In this document: positions 27,534 to 36,610 of the stretch, piece by piece
Position numbering within the stretch: position 1 is the stretch's first letter
How the letters are laid out: each line of letters opens with the position of its first letter
Source: Paenibacillus lautus NBRC 15380
GTDB taxonomy: Bacteria; Bacillota; Bacilli; Paenibacillales; Paenibacillaceae
Length of the DNA: 64,000 bases
Reading direction: 5' to 3'
Assembly (NCBI RefSeq): GCF_004000945.1
Contig: NZ_BIMF01000008.1
Span: forward strand, 124,001-188,000
Program-made: the position numbers and the translations under genes
The notes under the pieces: model-generated
What the model saw: only the letters and a program-made list of their open reading frames with translations
What the model was told of the DNA's origin: nothing
Databases searched by the model: none

Positions 27534-27644
27534 CCTTTATTAACGTTGGATATGCGAATGACTCAAATAAATTAATTTAATTATAGCATCTGATTCATGC
27601 TGCCCGCCGGCTTTGACATCCATATATCCGATTTCCTCCGTTCC

Positions 27645-28528
27645 TCAGTAGACATTCAGTATCACTTTGCCCGAGCTGTTCATGTTACGAACTTTAACCG
27701 TTAATGTCTTGCCATTATAAACTTCCCTATTCGCTGCGCTGCTTCGCGGAGTGCCTCCTGCCATGTTAAAGCTCTTGGAGAAGGAGTGAAATTCCACCGC
27801 GATGTCAATGGCGCCTGAAACCTGCAGAATACTCATGGGACGGTAGCCGTCAAACCCCATCTCGGAATATGCAAGGTCATGGACGATAAGCACGTCCCAT
27901 TGTTTCGCCAAGCCGACCAATTTTTCAAAAAAAGCATCATCTGCCCGGACCGCAATCGGATTTCCCGGAAAATTCAGCAGAATAAATGTCGCCTTCGCCC
28001 AAATCTCCTCCGGAATGCTGTCCAGATCCGGTACAAATCCAAACTCTTCCTTCAGCGGAAGATACCAAGGCGTAACGCCTGCAATCGCAAGCGCTCCGGC
28101 ATAGATCGGGTACCCCGGATTCGGCACAATGGCCACATCCCCCGGATTACATATGGCCTGAGCCAGATGCGATAATCCATCCTGGGATCCCATCAAAGCC
28201 AGTATTTCGGTATCCGGGTTAACATTTACACCAAAACGGCGCTCCATCCAACCGCTGACTGTTCTCGAAACTCCGCGATTCCTCTAGTGCCTGGGTATGT
28301 ATAGTTATCTTCTTTCAACGCTTCTTGGCTAAGCACCTCACGGATATCCGCAGAAGGACCACGGTCAGGACTGCCGATGCTCAAGTCGATTATATGTCTT
28401 CCCGCTTGAAGAGCCTCTTGTTTCCACTCGCTGACCTCGGCAAATATGGAAGAACCGATCTGCGATAGTTTGTCCGCACGCCATGAGCGTTTTGAAGTTT
28501 GATTCGGCAAGATATCCACCCACTCCAC
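27645..28528 (-). pseudogene. Broken class I aminotransferase
   Basis: Remnant of a PLP aminotransferase of the LL-DAP/aspartate type. The first 90 codons read normally (phrases IIDLSIGSPDRGP and YTYPGTRGIAEFRE). A missing base near 28262-28264 then shifts the frame. Adding one A after GAGAA restores T-V-S-G-W-M-E-R-R-F-G-V, which continues in the frame 27645-28247 up to the PLP motif S-F-S-K-S-F-N-M-A-G. After that the family sequence stops and about 35 unrelated residues follow, so the C-terminal third is also deleted. Confidence 0.87.
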
Positions 28529-28661
28529 TTTTTTTTCCTACATTATAGCATGAAGCTGGAGGAGCATCTCTTTGAAATCCTCATTTCAGACTTGACTAGA
28601 AAAGCCTTTCATAACGTAAGATCGAAGCATACAAAAAGAGAAATCAGGAGAAGAGACAACC

Positions 28662-29867
28662 ATGACCAGAACACGAGAGACCATCTTTATTATCGCCTTT
28701 ACTTTTGCCGCCTTTGTATTGGGTACTACCGAATACGTCATTGTTGGTTTATTAAAAGACATTAGCGCAAGTCTCAGCATATCGCTTGCTGGAGCCGGTG
28801 TCCTCGTTTCCAGCTTTGCCATTGCTTATGCTCTCGGAACGCCGTTTGCTGTGACGCTGCTCGGACGCATTCCGCGGCATGTTACCATTCTGACAGGGTA
28901 TATTGCGGTGTTAGTGTTTAATTATTTGACCATCTTTGCCACCACGTACCCCGTCATGTTATTCATTCGCATCACCACCGCGATTCTGTGCGGTTTAACC
29001 TTATCGCTGGCCATTGCCGCTACAAGCGAGCATATGAGTGCTTCCCGCAGGGCTGGTGCGGTTGCCTGGATCATCGGAGGTTTCTCGATTGCCAATGTCC
29101 TGGGCGTTCCGGTCGGAACGCAGATCGGCCAGATGGCAGGCTGGCAAACGGCTTTCATTGTTACTTCATTGGTCGGGATCATCCCGCTAGTCTTGATGAT
29201 GGCAGTCATGCCCAAGAGCAATACCATTAGCGTAAGCTCCATGAAACAGCAATTTGCCTTGTTCAAGAACAAGCGGATTCGTCTTGCCTTCTTCATTCCG
29301 GTCCTTGGCGTAGGTTCCGTATTTATCGTATACACGTACATAACGCCGCTCTTAGAGAATGTGATGGGGATTCCGCAGCAATGGATCAGCACCGTCCTGC
29401 TGGCCTACGGCGCTTTCACAATCCTTAGCAATTGGCTCGGGGCCAGGGTAGCGCAAGGCAATTCAAGGGTGAAATTGAAAGTGATATTCACCATCCAAGC
29501 GATGATTATGATGGCTCTTGCCCTTACCCTATCACTCCCGTGGATGGCCTTAGTGTCGTTAATGCTGGTCGCCTGCTTCTCCTTTGCGCTCAGTACCGCC
29601 GTTCAGTTATACCTGATTGACCTGGCGGATGAATCTTCACCCGGCTCCAAGGACTTCGCCTCCACGCTCATGCCGGTTGCATCCAATCTGGGTATCGCCG
29701 TTGGTTCCCTACTGGGCAGCCTAGTCGTGGATAACGTCGGACTCGAACACCTGCCTTGGGCTGCTGTTGTGTTCGCTATCGGAGCATTTGCCGTTACGTC
29801 CCGCTGCCATCAGCTGGATCAAGAGCATTTGGATATAACGCTGTTGACATCAGCTAAAGCTTCATAG
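28662..29867 (+). CDS. MFS exporter, DHA1 type
   Basis: Twelve-helix transporter of 401 aa. The N-terminus F-V-L-G-T-T-E-Y-V-I-V-G-L-L is the standard AraJ/NepI-type first helix. A central basic loop (about residue 190-205) separates two six-helix halves. GGAG lies 11 bases before the ATG. It is related to but clearly different from the MFS gene at 24805. The substrate is unknown. Confidence 0.9.
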   Translation: MTRTRETIFIIAFTFAAFVLGTTEYVIVGLLKDISASLSISLAGAGVLVSSFAIAYALGTPFAVTLLGRIPRHVTILTGYIAVLVFNYLTIFATTYPVMLFIRITTAILCGLTLSLAIAATSEHMSASRRAGAVAWIIGGFSIANVLGVPVGTQIGQMAGWQTAFIVTSLVGIIPLVLMMAVMPKSNTISVSSMKQQFALFKNKRIRLAFFIPVLGVGSVFIVYTYITPLLENVMGIPQQWISTVLLAYGAFTILSNWLGARVAQGNSRVKLKVIFTIQAMIMMALALTLSLPWMALVSLMLVACFSFALSTAVQLYLIDLADESSPGSKDFASTLMPVASNLGIAVGSLLGSLVVDNVGLEHLPWAAVVFAIGAFAVTSRCHQLDQEHLDITLLTSAKAS

Positions 29868-29880
29868 AACGCTATTCTTC

Positions 29881-29914
29881 AATCCTTCTCATTTTCCGGT
29901 GAGAGGGATTTTTT
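29881..29914 (+). terminator. Terminator of the MFS gene
   Basis: A ten-base-pair stem AATCC-TCTCA/TGAGA-GGATT with one internal mismatch and an eight-base loop, followed by six T residues on the plus strand, 14 bp after the stop. Confidence 0.8.
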
Positions 29915-29997
29915 GTACCGGCGGGAAATCGGTCTTTCTCGTGAGAACAGCAACCTTATCGGAAAAATGAACAGTAATAAGAACAGCTACCTTATGC

Positions 29998-30245
29998 CCC
30001 GGCATCGTTAATGTCTATCGAGTTGCGATATTTGAGGACACTGGTTCCGCTATTTCCTTGTTTTTACCCATTTCGAAGCAATAAGCGGACAAGAGATCCA
30101 CTATTGCGAGTTATTCGGGGGTTTAATCCGTGATTATGGTGCAATAACCGATCCTCTGTCCGCAAGAATTCGATAATCGGACGATCCCCACAACATAGCG
30201 GATCCTCTGTCCTCTTGATCTCCATAACGCAAGTTACAGCAAATA
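29998..30245. repeat. Intergenic non-coding repeat, copy 1
   Basis: About 248 bp that recur almost unchanged at 30355-30604. It begins CCCGGCATCGTTAATGTC and ends AAGTTACAGCAAATA. Inside are short modules of the form AGCGGATCCTCTGTCC in one orientation and GCGGACAAGAGATCC in the other. No long open frame with a start signal is present. Confidence 0.88.
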
Positions 30246-30354
30246 ATGGAGTCCCTTCTGCCCATATGTGCCCAAAAGAGGCCGATTCGGCGTATATCTG
30301 TTATTCCGTTCAGCAGCTATTAACCGACTACAGAATACCTCAATGATACCGCCA

Positions 30355-30604
30355 CCCGGCATCGTTAATGTCTATCGAGTTGCGATATTTGAGGACACTG
30401 GTTCCGCTATTTCCTTGTTTTCACCCATTTCGCAGCAATAAGCGGACAAGAGATCCGCTATTGCAGGATTTTCAGCGGAATAATCCGTGACTATGTGGCA
30501 ATAACGGATCCTCTGTCCGCAAGAATTCGATAATCGGCCGATTCCCACAACATAGCGGATCCTCTGTCCTCTTGATCTCCATAACGGGCAAGTTACAGCA
30601 AATA
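30355..30604. repeat. Intergenic non-coding repeat, copy 2
   Basis: Second copy of the 29998-30245 unit, roughly 90 percent identical by eye with a few substitutions and a three-base insertion. The two copies are direct repeats about 357 bp apart. Confidence 0.88.
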
Positions 30605-30647
30605 GCAGGGCTTCTTCTGCCCCGCATAAACACGAGAATACGCCGAT

Positions 30648-30770
30648 TTCCGCAATTAACGGATCCTATGTCCTTATGATCTCCTTAACGGGCGATTTTC
30701 AGCATATTAACGGGGCCATATATCGGAGCCTCTTCTGCCCACATATGCCCAAAAAAGGCCGTCTCCCGCA
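30648..30770. repeat. Degenerate third copy of the intergenic repeat
   Basis: This stretch keeps the module TTAACGGATCCTATGTCC and the string CTTCTGCCCACATATGCCC. The second string also occurs between copies 1 and 2 at about 30255. It looks like an older or partial unit of the same family. Confidence 0.65.
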
Positions 30771-30817
30771 TATAGCGGTTCTTCCCGCATCGTCCTACTA
30801 TTCGATGGATGCCGTCC

Positions 30818-31150
30818 TTAAGCAGCCATCTCCCGGCATGCTTTTGCACATCGAAAGCATGCCTCAGCACATTCCTGACAATGCTTCATATCATGCTTCT
30901 TGCACTCATTACCGCATGCTTCACAGACATCGGCGCAGATCCTGCATATCTCGCTGGCATACATACTGTTCGTGGACATCGCTTGAGCCGCAAATCCGCA
31001 AATATCCGCACACTGCCGATCCAAGCGAATGCATTCTTTCATTATCGCCACATCATGTTCATCCAAACTTGCGGTGTAACAATGGTTACAGGCTACCATA
31101 CTGCGTAAGCATTCCTCGATACATTATTGAAATTGTTCATGGGACATCAT
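30818..31150 (-). pseudogene. DUF326 copper-binding four-helix protein, early stop
   Basis: A Cys-rich four-helix-bundle protein of the Csp/YhjQ (DUF326) group, which stores Cu(I) on inward-facing Cys residues. About a dozen Cys and several His are visible (for example A-C-G-N-E-C-K-K-H-D and C-Q-E-C-A-E-A-C-F-R-C). The natural start is ATG-ATG at 31150 after AAAGGAG, but codon 9 is TAA (31124-31126), where Gln or a similar residue is expected. Translation could restart at the ATG at 31099 and give 93 aa lacking most of helix 1. Either pseudogene or N-terminally shortened gene. Confidence 0.85.
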
Positions 31151-31267
31151 ACATACTCCTTTCGGTCTTAGCGATCATTGGATTACCTTTAAGGTTGTAT
31201 GTAATTAACCAAAACTTGTGAAGATGATATGAGGATGGTTAATCATTTCGATACAATAAACAAATTG

Positions 31268-31294
31268 AAAAGGCGACTGCACAGCAGTCGCCTT
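31268..31294 (-). terminator. Terminator of the acetyltransferase gene
   Basis: A 12-bp stem AAAGGCGACTGC/GCAGTCGCCTTT around a short loop, 65 bp past the stop. The minus-strand U tract is short, and the plus strand also carries T residues. Confidence 0.75.
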
Positions 31295-31356
31295 TCATTT
31301 GTCGATTTATCGTGAATTGAACACTTTCGCGTAAATGAGGTCTAGCAAGATGAGCA

Positions 31357-32010
31357 TTATGTTAACCAACCTTCACATGAATCCGCCAAATTTTGCAAAT
31401 CTTGAAAGAACATGCTGGCATGGTAACCATCACACACAGCATGGTGCACCTGCAATGAAATCGGAAGTAGCATACGGCCACCCTGCTCGAAATATTTTCC
31501 GCCGGTTATGATGGGAAGAAGATAGTCAACTTCATTGATAATGTTTAGATTAAATCCGCTAAAGCCTGCCCAGGGTATCATGGATATGGGAAACGTGTTT
31601 GGTGGTGGATTCTCCTTAACGAAGATCCCTTTTGCATCCCGATAATGCTCCATGTCCTGCTCATAAAGATCATGGAATCGATGGAAATCATTCGTAAATT
31701 CTGTCCATAAGCAGGAGAAGGTATGGTCATCGTTATGAAAAAACGTATAGCTCGGCGTCATCCGATCCCAGTAACCCAATTGCCCTTCGGGACTATAGGA
31801 AGTTTTGAATTCGACCCGGTCATTGACAACTCTAGTAACCATATAAATAAAAGCTGGATAAAGCTTGAATCCATTGGATTTTAACGAATACAGCAATCGA
31901 GTAATGTCGATATCCACGGTGATGCTGAAGGTGCATTTATTCGATCCAAGATAATGTTCGTAATAAGGCTTTCTCGTCCACTGTTCAATATTAATAATAT
32001 GAAATTTCAT
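31357..32010 (-). CDS. Chloramphenicol O-acetyltransferase family protein
   Basis: Trimeric-type acetyltransferase of 217 aa that would transfer acetyl from acetyl-CoA to chloramphenicol. The catalytic motif Q-V-H-H-A-V-C-D-G-Y-H is intact, including the His and the structural Asp. The N-terminal W-T-R-K-P-Y-Y-E-H-Y and the M-I-P-W-A-G-F-S-G-F segment are also standard for classical CAT. GGAGG precedes the ATG. It is chromosomal, with no mobile-element marks around it. Whether it confers resistance is not shown by the sequence. Confidence 0.9.
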   Translation of the reverse strand: MKFHIINIEQWTRKPYYEHYLGSNKCTFSITVDIDITRLLYSLKSNGFKLYPAFIYMVTRVVNDRVEFKTSYSPEGQLGYWDRMTPSYTFFHNDDHTFSCLWTEFTNDFHRFHDLYEQDMEHYRDAKGIFVKENPPPNTFPISMIPWAGFSGFNLNIINEVDYLLPIITGGKYFEQGGRMLLPISLQVHHAVCDGYHASMFFQDLQNLADSCEGWLT

Positions 32011-32272
32011 GGTTTATGCCCTCCTAAAATAAAATCGATCTATTTCAGGAGGGTACATCCACTGATCTAATCACACGCCATCACTCCAAAGTTTCCGTAT
32101 TAGCAGATTTCTGTTAGATCTTCGAATTTATCCGATTGTGCCCCGCTTCCCTATTATAAATGATACAGCCATTGAAAAATAGGTGTCAGTCTATGCGCCC
32201 ACTGGGTACTTGTGCACTCAACTCATGCACAGGATACGTATGATATACCAATTCAAGGGGAGGTGTTCGCGG

Positions 32273-33721
32273 ATGGGATGTCCATCTAGGAAGGCCAAAC
32301 GCTGCCGGAAGAAAAAAATGATCCTCATACGTAAACCGAAAAAGAAAAAACGTCGATGTATTATTGTCAGAAAGAAAATGTTCCGGGTAAAATGTCCTCC
32401 GCCTACGATCATAAACGGAACCGAAGGGACACAAGGTCCACAGGGTGCTACAGGATTACCTGGATCTCAGGGTATTCCAGGACCACCTGGATCTCAAGGT
32501 ATTCCAGGACCACCTGGACTGCAGGGTATCCCTGGTCCACAAGGCGCTCAGGGCGTACCAGGCCCTCAAGGTCCCCAGGGTCCTCAAGGTCCTCAAGGTC
32601 CTCAAGGTCCTGCAGGTGATAGCCCAACGGATCCCTGTTTTGAAGAATTGAGAGATACTTTACTGCAATTAGACAATCAATACATTTCGGTTTCGACTTC
32701 CGGCTTCTCCGATAGTATCGAGGGCCGGATTTTACGAACCGGAGAAGGAACGGTTATTGTTACCGGTGTATTCGGAACGCGAATCATTCCGGTATGCTCC
32801 ATCAATTCCGTTGATCATGGCCCCTTCGCTTATGCTTTATTTGCTTTCAATGATGTCATCACTGTTATCAATACAGCTACAAATACCATTATGGGCTTCA
32901 TCCCGGTTGGGGATAGTCCAAACGATATTGTATTTACACCCGACGGCACCCGTGCCTATGTAAGTAATTTTAACGATGATAATGTACAGGTGATTGATAC
33001 CGCCTCCAACACCATCATCGGTCTGCCAATTCCGGTTGGGGATGGTGCCAATCGAAATGCAATCACACCGGATGGCTCGCGGGTATACGTCACGAATTTT
33101 ATTGACAGTACAGTCTCCGTCATCGATACAGCCACAAATACGGTCATCGGAACGCCAATACCCGTAGGGGCCGGTCCTAATGGAATTGCCATTACGCCAA
33201 ACGGCTTGCGAGCCTATGTCGCTAACTCAACCGATGGAACCGTCTCCGTTATCGATACGGCTTCTAACATGGTGCTCGGCTTGCCAATACCGGTTGGTTT
33301 ATTGCCTCAGGAGGTGGCCATTACGCCGGATAGTACGCGAGCGTACGTCACCAATTTGTCAAGCGCCTCTGTCTCCGTCATCGATACTACCTCCAACGTG
33401 GTCATTGCGACCATCCCGGTCGGAAATAGCCCTACCGGAATCGCGATTACACCTGACGGATCTCGGGCATATATCACCAATGCCGGCTCAGATACCGTAT
33501 CCATCATTCATATTGCAGCCAACACGGTTATTGCTCCCACAATCACGGTTGGAGATAGTCCGAACGGTATCGCAATTACTCCAGATGGAACAAGAGCGTA
33601 TGTAACGAATACGTTGAGTCCCAACATTTCAATCATTAACACATCATCCAACACGGTTACCTCATTACCATTAACCAATACGGGATATACAGGGATTGGC
33701 ATAACTCCTATAACGATTTAA
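32273..33721 (+). CDS. Collagen-like protein with YVTN beta-propeller
   Basis: Protein of 482 aa with an unusual order: a very basic N-terminus of about 45 residues rich in Lys, Arg and Cys, a Gly-x-Y collagen-like tract (about residues 49-115), a short linker, then about seven YVTN-type propeller blades recognisable by TPDGTRAYV then [12 protein letters not shown]. No classical signal peptide is seen. Exosporium-type collagen proteins of spore formers share the collagen tract, so a spore-surface place is plausible but inferred. I chose the ATG at 32273 because GGAGG lies nine bases upstream; the longer frame from 32183 has no such site. Confidence 0.87.
   Translation: MGCPSRKAKRCRKKKMILIRKPKKKKRRCIIVRKKMFRVKCPPPTIINGTEGTQGPQGATGLPGSQGIPGPPGSQGIPGPPGLQGIPGPQGAQGVPGPQGPQGPQGPQGPQGPAGDSPTDPCFEELRDTLLQLDNQYISVSTSGFSDSIEGRILRTGEGTVIVTGVFGTRIIPVCSINSVDHGPFAYALFAFNDVITVINTATNTIMGFIPVGDSPNDIVFTPDGTRAYVSNFNDDNVQVIDTASNTIIGLPIPVGDGANRNAITPDGSRVYVTNFIDSTVSVIDTATNTVIGTPIPVGAGPNGIAITPNGLRAYVANSTDGTVSVIDTASNMVLGLPIPVGLLPQEVAITPDSTRAYVTNLSSASVSVIDTTSNVVIATIPVGNSPTGIAITPDGSRAYITNAGSDTVSIIHIAANTVIAPTITVGDSPNGIAITPDGTRAYVTNTLSPNISIINTSSNTVTSLPLTNTGYTGIGITPITI
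32417..32619 (+). repeat. Collagen Gly-x-Y coding repeats
   Basis: About 22 Gly-x-Y triplets. The DNA includes tandem 27-bp units (around GGTATTCCAGGACCACCTGG) and a run of nine-base GGTCCTCAA units near the end. Such runs change copy number readily between strains. Confidence 0.88.
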
Positions 33722-33757
33722 TGGTTCATAAGGATAATCGATGAGAGAAGGTGTTTT

Positions 33758-33928
33758 ATGCGGAAAAATGATATCCGTGCATGGATTCGAAAAGAGCTGA
33801 ATGAGCATCCTGACATCACAAGCATTCAGCTTGCCGAGAAATATCAGATTCCATTGCATATCGTCCAAATGATGAAAGACAAATTATTAAAGGGTGTTGA
33901 TCGTACACCACTTAAAGAGCATGAATAA
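33758..33928 (+). CDS. Small HTH-like protein
   Basis: A 56-aa ORF with AGAAGGTG about six bases before the ATG. The sequence runs R-A-W-I-R-K-E-L-N-E-H-P-D-I-T-S then L-A-E-K-Y-Q-I-P and continues to a basic tail. The spacing fits a short helix-turn-helix as in sigma-like or resolvase-type HTH domains. It follows the collagen/YVTN gene by 36 bp on the same strand. Not recognised; the function is unknown. Confidence 0.65.
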   Translation: MRKNDIRAWIRKELNEHPDITSIQLAEKYQIPLHIVQMMKDKLLKGVDRTPLKEHE

Positions 33929-34074
33929 TACCATATTCCGCTTCCTGTATGAGGCGATACATGAACGAATAACACAACAAAGGAAGAAACTGTGCCCAGC
34001 AGAGGAATATGATCTAACGCATACCTTGCAATACCCCAGCTCTCTTTACCTCCTGCTCATATAACAACAATAAA

Positions 34075-34112
34075 GGCTTCACTCCTCAAGCAGCTGCTTA
34101 AGTCGTGAAGCC
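34075..34112 (-). terminator. Hairpin terminator after the PKD-domain protein gene
   Basis: Outer arms GGCTTCAC/GTGAAGCC enclose a second palindrome CTTAAGCAGCTGCTTGAG. Three U residues follow on the minus strand. It lies 17 bp past the stop. Confidence 0.65.
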
Positions 34113-34128
34113 TATATGCAATCAGATA

Positions 34129-36375
34129 TTAATGAATAGCTTCAGGCATTTGGGTAAACAGCAGGTTGACTGGCAAATTGCTTCCTGGCGCAGCCGTCAG
34201 CATGATTTCAACCTTTTGTTCGAAATCGCCTGTACGATAGAGGACCGCTTGCTCGCCAGGAGCGACCTGTCCAAGGGAATAGATCGGTACAATGGTTCCA
34301 TTTACCATAGCATATCCCGAGTACTTACCGCCCCGCGGGTTAAACGAGATCAGGGTATCCGGTGCTACGCGATCCAATGTTATTTTATACAGGACACCAA
34401 AGTTACCTGTGTTGTGCGTAATGTCCCCAACCATAGGGTCCATTCCTTCCAAGTTAGGATCATCCTGATTGTCTCCAAGTACGAGACGCTCGGATTCTGC
34501 ACCCACCAGTTCGGAATAACGGATGACCCGCGTCGAATCCGGATAGGTTCCACGATTATGAACACCATCGCGATTCAGGATCGGCAGCGTGCTTAGAACC
34601 TTCAACGGATCGGATTTCTCGTCAATCATCACGACATCAAACTGAATTGGCAGGTCGCTGTACATATCCGAGTAAAGAGAAATGACATGTCCTTGCTTCA
34701 TTCTAACATCGCTCAGTTCCGTCATGACCAGCTTCTGTTCGCCTGGTGCAAGGGTCACTGAAGTCCGCTTCGAATTGTCCTGCATGGATTGGAAGTAATT
34801 CAGCACAGACTTCTTGCCTGCTGCCGTTGCGATCGGCGACGGACCTGCAAATCCCAAATAATCTTGTCTGAGCGTTACCGGGGTGCTGTTTTTATTCGTT
34901 GCAATAACGTACATTTTCACATTTTTATTCAAATTGTTCACATGGTGAATCATAAAGCGCATATCGCCAACCGCTGTCTCTCGGTACACAATACCTTCGC
35001 TGTTGACGGTTTCTGGACTGTTACTGCGAATCAATGTGCTTGGCTCGTCGTAAAAATCGTAATTAATCTTCGGACGCGAAGTCACATTGCCGAGGAACGT
35101 GAATTTCTCCCCTTCCGGGATAAAGAGCATATTGAAATCCTCTTCTTGATATAATGTCTCGTTTGTCACGTTAATTGTCGTCTCGTAGGTGGAGCTAAGT
35201 CCTTTCTTGTCCGTGGCCGTTAACTTGATCGTATAAACGCCCGGTGTGAAGAAAGCATACTGTTTATTCTCCCACTTGTACGTCAGATCCTCAGGCTTGT
35301 CCTGATCATCTGTACTTTGGTTCGTATAAGTAATCAACTCACCCATTTTATACTCGGACTTATCGGTCTCAAACATGGCAACAGGCGGAAGATTCGGCTG
35401 AATGACCGTAATCGTTTGGCTATAAGGCTCGCTCCACGCTCCTGTAGAATCCTGAACCGAGTAAGTGACTATGTATTGGCCTGGTGCATCGAAAATATCC
35501 TGTTTGCCTTCCCAGCGTTCGTCGATGATTTCACCTTGTACATTCTCCAGCTGCGGTGTATAGGTCACTGTAGTTTGTCCTGCAAAAATCTCTTTAGGTC
35601 CCACCGTAAACTTGGCTACGGGCTTCGTTTCCAGATTCATGATGACACGTTTACCTACATTATCCACTTTATATTGAATATCGAGCGCTTGGGTTATAGC
35701 TGTCAGCGGAACCATGAAGGTGCTCTTCGTCTGGTAGGAGGTGCCTTTCATCTCTTTCGTTACGCCATTCACGGTATACTTGCTGCTGTCTGTTTTGAAG
35801 CGAAGCTCATTGGTTCCTTTGGTAATGACGGTTTCTTTGGTCTTCTTATCGTAAGTGACCTTGAAGCCTACACGGTCCACTAGGGCACGAATGGGAACAT
35901 AGGATACTCCCTTTTTGACTTGCATCGGCTGCGGTGCATTGTAGGTAACGCCGTCTTGTACCATTTTTGTACTATTAAAAAATAGAATAAGTTCTTTACC
36001 CGTCACGGTTTGCTGGTTATTCTGGTTGCCCTGCTCTTCCGTAGTTGTTGCCGGATCTTGCACTTCGCCGGTTTCCTCAACCGGTACTTCGCCGGTTTCC
36101 TCAACCGGTACTTCGGTTGTTCCTGCTTCATTCGGATCTTGAGACCCTTCTGTCTCTGTCTCTGTCTCTGTCTCTGTTGTATCGGTTGTCTCTTGAGCAG
36201 CGTCTGTACCCCCGGATGTTACTGCTTTGGTTGCCGCAGCGTTTTGCTCGTACACTTCTTGGGTGACTGACTGTTGTGGTTTGTCTGCGGTATTTGCATC
36301 CGCGCTCGCCGGATAAGCTGCCGCTAATTGGGCAACAGCCAATACGGTTAGCAATGATCGTTTCTTCAGTTTCAT
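34129..36375 (-). CDS. Secreted protein: copper-amine-oxidase-N and PKD domains
   Basis: Exported 748-aa protein. After a signal peptide (cut near P-A-S-A-D) comes an acidic Thr/Glu-rich linker containing repeated V-P-V-E-E-T-G-E and a T-E run. A copper_amine_oxidN-like module follows (about 130-245, phrase SYVPIRALVDR), then two PKD/Ig-like domains (about 250-405) and a long C-terminal domain of about 340 residues that I do not recognise. Probably an extracellular or S-layer-associated structural protein. Confidence 0.82.
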   Translation of the reverse strand: MKLKKRSLLTVLAVAQLAAAYPASADANTADKPQQSVTQEVYEQNAAATKAVTSGGTDAAQETTDTTETETETETEGSQDPNEAGTTEVPVEETGEVPVEETGEVQDPATTTEEQGNQNNQQTVTGKELILFFNSTKMVQDGVTYNAPQPMQVKKGVSYVPIRALVDRVGFKVTYDKKTKETVITKGTNELRFKTDSSKYTVNGVTKEMKGTSYQTKSTFMVPLTAITQALDIQYKVDNVGKRVIMNLETKPVAKFTVGPKEIFAGQTTVTYTPQLENVQGEIIDERWEGKQDIFDAPGQYIVTYSVQDSTGAWSEPYSQTITVIQPNLPPVAMFETDKSEYKMGELITYTNQSTDDQDKPEDLTYKWENKQYAFFTPGVYTIKLTATDKKGLSSTYETTINVTNETLYQEEDFNMLFIPEGEKFTFLGNVTSRPKINYDFYDEPSTLIRSNSPETVNSEGIVYRETAVGDMRFMIHHVNNLNKNVKMYVIATNKNSTPVTLRQDYLGFAGPSPIATAAGKKSVLNYFQSMQDNSKRTSVTLAPGEQKLVMTELSDVRMKQGHVISLYSDMYSDLPIQFDVVMIDEKSDPLKVLSTLPILNRDGVHNRGTYPDSTRVIRYSELVGAESERLVLGDNQDDPNLEGMDPMVGDITHNTGNFGVLYKITLDRVAPDTLISFNPRGGKYSGYAMVNGTIVPIYSLGQVAPGEQAVLYRTGDFEQKVEIMLTAAPGSNLPVNLLFTQMPEAIH
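36067..36176 (-). repeat. Tandem repeats in the linker of the PKD-domain gene
   Basis: Two exact 24-bp units at 36067-36114 encode V-P-V-E-E-T-G-E. A hexamer CTGTCT is repeated four and a half times at 36150-36176 and encodes alternating Thr and Glu. Both unit lengths are multiples of three, so copy changes would alter the linker length and not the frame. Confidence 0.85.
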
Positions 36376-36571
36376 TCCATAACTCCTTCTAATCCTTTTT
36401 TGATATTTTATTTAGGTCATACTATTAGACGCAAATTTTGGTAAAAAAGTTTCTCTGTTTATGCATATTATCTCAATTAAATTGAATTAATCAATTTGAT
36501 ATTCAATACCATTTCGTTTTCTAGCAACTATAGTAGTAATAACTATTGAGTTAGCTTATAGCAATAATATG

Positions 36572-36604
36572 AAAAGGTAGCCTCGATGTTAAAGACTACC
36601 TTTT
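36572..36604 (-). terminator. Terminator of the AT-rich SLH gene
   Basis: A nine-base-pair stem AAAAGGTAG/CTACCTTTT with a 15-base loop and U residues on the minus strand, directly after the stop. Confidence 0.7.
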
Positions 36605-36610
36605 CTTGAT

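Noticed and set aside
30676..31221. 181-codon open frame on the plus strand
   Set aside because: It runs through the non-coding repeats and antisense to the Cys-rich DUF326 gene, and has no start signal.
32417..32619. CRISPR-like tandem repeats
   Set aside because: Units are multiples of three, in frame, and encode Gly-x-Y collagen triplets; there are no unique spacers.
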